A DNA stretch of 34,978 nt from Verrucomicrobiota bacterium. Lineage in GTDB: Bacteria > Verrucomicrobiota > Verrucomicrobiia > Limisphaerales > JADLHS01. Made by a program: the position numbers and the translations under genes. Below are positions 32,481 through 34,978 of this stretch, in pieces. The stretch covers positions 1 to 34,978 of the forward strand of contig JANXWY010000280.1 of the NCBI GenBank assembly GCA_025350905.1, in the 5' to 3' direction. Every line of letters begins with the position of its first letter. Within the stretch, counting starts at the first letter, position 1. Below the pieces are notes generated by a model. It had not been told where the DNA came from. It searched no databases and was given only the letters and a program-made list of their open reading frames with translations.

Positions 32481-34574
32481 TCACATTTTCGCCACGATGT
32501 CGCGGGCCTGCCGGATGAGCGGGAGGTCCTCCGTCAGGTCGCCGAAGCGGAATCGCGGCAGGCCGCTTTGCTGCTGGCCCAGCAACTCTCCGGGCCCGCG
32601 CAACTTCAGGTCCGCCTCGGCAATGCGGAAGCCATCGGTCGTTTCCTCCAGCACCCGCAACCGCTGGCGCGAATCCGGTTTCTTGGCGTCGGAAATCAGG
32701 ATGCAAAAACTCTCATGCGCGCCGCGGCCGATGCGGCCGCGCAATTGATGCAATTGCGCCAAACCAAACGCCTCCGCATTCTCAATCACCATCACCGTTG
32801 CGTTGGGAACGTCCACGCCCACTTCGATGAGCGAGGTGGCGAGCAACACGCTGACGCCCTGCGCCCGAAAGTCGGCCATGGCGGCTTCCTTCGCCGCACT
32901 TTTCAGCCGCCCATGCAGCAAGCCCACGCCGAACGGAACGAGTTTCGCCTTCAAGCTTTCGAATTCCCGGGTCACCGCCTTCATTCCATCCGCCGCGTCC
33001 TCGACGCGCGGATAGACGACGTAGGCCTGCCGGCCGGCGGTGAGTTTTTCCCGAAGAAATTCCCAGACCTTGGGCAACGTTTCCGTCGTGCGCACGAAGG
33101 TTTTCACGCGGCCACGACCGGGCGGCAGTTCGTCAATCACGGACAAATCCAGATCGCCGTAAAGCGTGAGGCCCAGTGTGCGCGGGATGGGTGTGGCCGT
33201 CATGACGAGCAGATGTGGGTAACGCCCCTTGCGCACCAGTTGTTCGCGTTGCGCCACCCCGAACTTGTGCTGCTCATCAATGATCACGAGGCCGAGGTGC
33301 GGCAGGTCGAAACCGGCAGTGAGCAGGGCGTGGGTGCCGATAATTAAAGTCGAGGGTCGAGAGCCGAGGGTCGAGGGCCGAGGCTTTTGACTTTCGACGT
33401 TCGACGCTCGACGCTCGCCCGTTTTGCGGCTTCCGGTTTGAAGTTCAACCTGCACGCCGAGCGGATCAAACCAGCGCGTGAAGTTCTGAAAATGTTGCTC
33501 CGCCAATATCTCCGTTGGCGCCATCAACGCGACGTTGAAACCGCTCTCCAGCGCCATCAACGCCGTGCAGGCGGCCACCGCGGTTTTGCCCGAGCCGACG
33601 TCGCCCTGCAGCAAGCGGCGCATCGGATGTGCGCCGCCCAGATCCGCGCGGATCTCGCGCAGCACCCGCGTTTGCGCTGCGGTGAGTTTGAAGCCCAGCG
33701 CGACGAGAAAGGGTTTCATCCACCGATTGTCACCCGCGCACGGCAAGGCCTGAGCCCGGGTTTCAAAGTTTTTGCGCCGTTGTTGAATCTGGATTTGCAG
33801 CGCAATGAATTCATCCAGCGCCAGCCGTTGCCGCGCCAATCCCGCGTCGGTCAACGCCTCGGGGAAGTGCAGCCTATGAATGGCCTGGGCGCGAGTTGGC
33901 AGGAGCGCGGTTGCAGGTTGCTGGCTGACGGTTGAAGGTTTCGCCAGCGGCCCGGCAGATGATTTTTCAACCGGTAATTTGCCACTCGCGACCGGCAGCT
34001 TCTCCCACGGCGCTTCTGGAATGCCCGCTTCGTAGCGCGCGAGCGTCCGCCACATCAATCCGCGCAGCCAACGCTGCGGCAAGCCTTCGGTGAGCGGGTA
34101 GATCGGAACGATGCGGTTGAAGTGGATGAAGCTTTCCTCCCCAGGCTCGATCCACTCGGTTTCGGGATGATCCATGGTTCGCGGGCGCAGCGACTCCGGC
34201 TTGCCGAACGCCAGGAATTCCCGACCGACGGTGAAGTATTCCTCCATCCACGGTTGCGCCTGCCACCAGCGGCAATACAAATGCGCCGTGCCGTCGTCGA
34301 TAACGCATTCAAACATCGCGCGATCGCCTTTGCGCCAGCGTTTCACGCCGGCCGCAATGATTTTACCCCGCACGGTTGCGGGTTCGCCTATCTGGAGTTT
34401 GGCGATAGCTTGAAAATTCCGCCGATCTTCGTAACGGCGTGGGCGATGGAGCAACAAATCCTCCACCGTGGTGATGGCGAGGCGCGCGAGTTGTTTCGCC
34501 CGTTCCTCGCCGACGCCCCAAAGCCGCATTACCGGCGTGGCGAGCGGCGACGATGGGATTTCCGTTGGCGGCAC
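32481..34574 (-). CDS. recG: ATP-dependent DNA helicase RecG
   Basis: RecG reverses stalled replication forks and processes Holliday junctions. Order: N-terminal linker/KGVG-like element (PLATPVMRLWGVGEERAKQL), OB-fold wedge (GEPATVRGKIIAAGVKRW), helicase motif I LLQGDVGSGKTAVA, motif II VIIDEQHKFG, motif III MTATPIPRTL, and motifs V-VI GVDVPNATVMVIENAEAFGLAQLHQLRGRIGRG. I place the start at GTG 34574 (697 residues), because PLATPV aligns with the conserved region before the first ATG at 34529 (682 residues). A longer frame overlaps the cytochrome gene. Two in-frame stretches foreign to the family lie inside: a linker near 33905-34003 and a repeat-derived segment at 33348-33417. Confidence 0.95.
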   Translation of the reverse strand: MPPTEIPSSPLATPVMRLWGVGEERAKQLARLAITTVEDLLLHRPRRYEDRRNFQAIAKLQIGEPATVRGKIIAAGVKRWRKGDRAMFECVIDDGTAHLYCRWWQAQPWMEEYFTVGREFLAFGKPESLRPRTMDHPETEWIEPGEESFIHFNRIVPIYPLTEGLPQRWLRGLMWRTLARYEAGIPEAPWEKLPVASGKLPVEKSSAGPLAKPSTVSQQPATALLPTRAQAIHRLHFPEALTDAGLARQRLALDEFIALQIQIQQRRKNFETRAQALPCAGDNRWMKPFLVALGFKLTAAQTRVLREIRADLGGAHPMRRLLQGDVGSGKTAVAACTALMALESGFNVALMAPTEILAEQHFQNFTRWFDPLGVQVELQTGSRKTGERRASNVESQKPRPSTLGSRPSTLIIGTHALLTAGFDLPHLGLVIIDEQHKFGVAQREQLVRKGRYPHLLVMTATPIPRTLGLTLYGDLDLSVIDELPPGRGRVKTFVRTTETLPKVWEFLREKLTAGRQAYVVYPRVEDAADGMKAVTREFESLKAKLVPFGVGLLHGRLKSAAKEAAMADFRAQGVSVLLATSLIEVGVDVPNATVMVIENAEAFGLAQLHQLRGRIGRGAHESFCILISDAKKPDSRQRLRVLEETTDGFRIAEADLKLRGPGELLGQQQSGLPRFRFGDLTEDLPLIRQARDIVAKM
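33348..33417. repeat. Low-complexity palindromic repeat inside recG
   Basis: On the plus strand GTCGAGGGTCGAGAG and repeated GAGGGTCGAGGG units are followed, after TTTTGAC, by CGACGTTCGACGCTCGACG, so the two halves are roughly inverted copies of a GTCGA core. The segment keeps frame in recG and encodes about 23 residues with RPSTLGSRPSTL between TGSRKTGERR and IIGTHALL. It falls between helicase motifs Ia and II. Confidence 0.75.
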
Positions 34575-34669
34575 GGTCGCACGATACGGATGGGCATGGG
34601 GCGCAGCAACGCGAAAGGAACGGAGGGAAAACCAGCGCCGGAATTCCGTCCGGCGGCAACGGCAACCGC

Positions 34670-34978
34670 TTAGCTCTTCGGCTTGGGCAGGTAGGGCCGG
34701 GAATTGGTGCCTTGGGCTGGCAGGTTCGCCACCAAATAATCCACCAGCGTCACGATTTGCGCGTCCGAGAGCGGTCCGCCATGAGCCTGCCCAAAGGCCG
34801 GCATGAGCGTGCCCTCCTTGCCCACGGTGACCATCAGCTTCCAATACTCCGCGTTGGTGTCATTCGGCAGATTGTGCAGATCGGACACCATCGTGGCCCG
34901 GTGCTCGGCCTCATGACAGATGCCGCAGGCGGTGACATACAAATCTTTGCCGACCTTGCCAATCACGGGCTCGACATG
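34670..34978 (-). CDS. c-type cytochrome, 5' end outside the window
   Basis: The frame is open from the right edge, so the start is missing; a GTG at 34966 lies inside it. The 103 visible residues contain a heme site CGICH, a distal LMPAFG with the likely axial Met, and GGPLSDAQIVTLVDYLV, the C-terminal helix of class I cytochromes c. It ends 96 bp before the recG start on the same strand. Such domains carry electrons in the periplasm and are often the C-terminal part of larger dehydrogenase or oxidase subunits; the upstream context cannot be seen. Confidence 0.85.
   Translation of the reverse strand, partial: HVEPVIGKVGKDLYVTACGICHEAEHRATMVSDLHNLPNDTNAEYWKLMVTVGKEGTLMPAFGQAHGGPLSDAQIVTLVDYLVANLPAQGTNSRPYLPKPKS

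Noticed and set aside
32448-33347. 299-codon plus-strand frame opposite recG
   Set aside because: Shadow of the helicase domain, which is fully supported by motifs on the other strand.
34575-34844. N-terminal extension of RecG to a start at 34844
   Set aside because: It would overlap the cytochrome gene in another frame and the residues do not resemble RecG.

Overview
The window looks like a chromosome segment of a Verrucomicrobiota bacterium, probably the Limisphaerales/Pedosphaera side of the phylum. The pointers are high GC, a BBP2-type porin, a DUF1559-like prepilin protein, a DUF5069 protein, an ECF sigma factor paired with a Ser/Thr kinase, a PhoPQ-activated (PqaA-like) hydrolase, a GH95 enzyme and repeat-rich spacers. 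This placement rests on gene families; no rRNA gene is present to confirm it.

Layout. At 1-69 is the N-terminal edge of an IS5-type transposase. It is followed by a minus-strand SPFH/Band-7 protein and murJ (lipid II flippase), then plus-strand nadB (L-aspartate oxidase) and a minus-strand PilC/GspF-type pilus platform protein. A structured, lower-GC spacer (6321-7111) leads into a strongly translated outer-membrane porin with a clear terminator. Behind the porin lies a decayed IS1595/ISXO2-type transposase (8661-8936), not preserved as a single open frame. Next is a large exported protein with a C45 (Ntn) acyltransferase domain.

From 17200 down to 11329 on the minus strand is a four-gene signalling/surface cassette: ECF sigma factor, Ser/Thr kinase with a C-terminal membrane anchor, a ~1000-residue exported protein of about 16 PD40/TolB-like blades, and a DUF1559-like prepilin protein. 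A 123-bp, frameshifted copy of the kinase activation-segment region lies just past its distal end (11158-11280), showing a past duplication. This cassette is the strongest candidate for an under-described system.

From 17730 to 25422 is an envelope and carbohydrate region: two tandem exported alpha/beta hydrolases, a PqaA-like lipoprotein hydrolase, a small Cys-rich exported protein, a GH95 glycosidase and a HlyD-type adaptor lipoprotein. From 25671 to 30449 the plus strand carries acylphosphatase, metallophosphoesterase, a GT9 glycosyltransferase, a DUF5069 protein, and rpsB-tsf behind a hairpin-rich leader. From 34978 to 30574 the minus strand carries a c-type cytochrome (5' end outside the window), recG, murA and a small membrane-anchored protein whose start overlaps the murA stop.

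Short palindromic or low-complexity repeats recur: between genes at 21761-21925 and 26699-26775, and in frame inside recG at 33348-33417.
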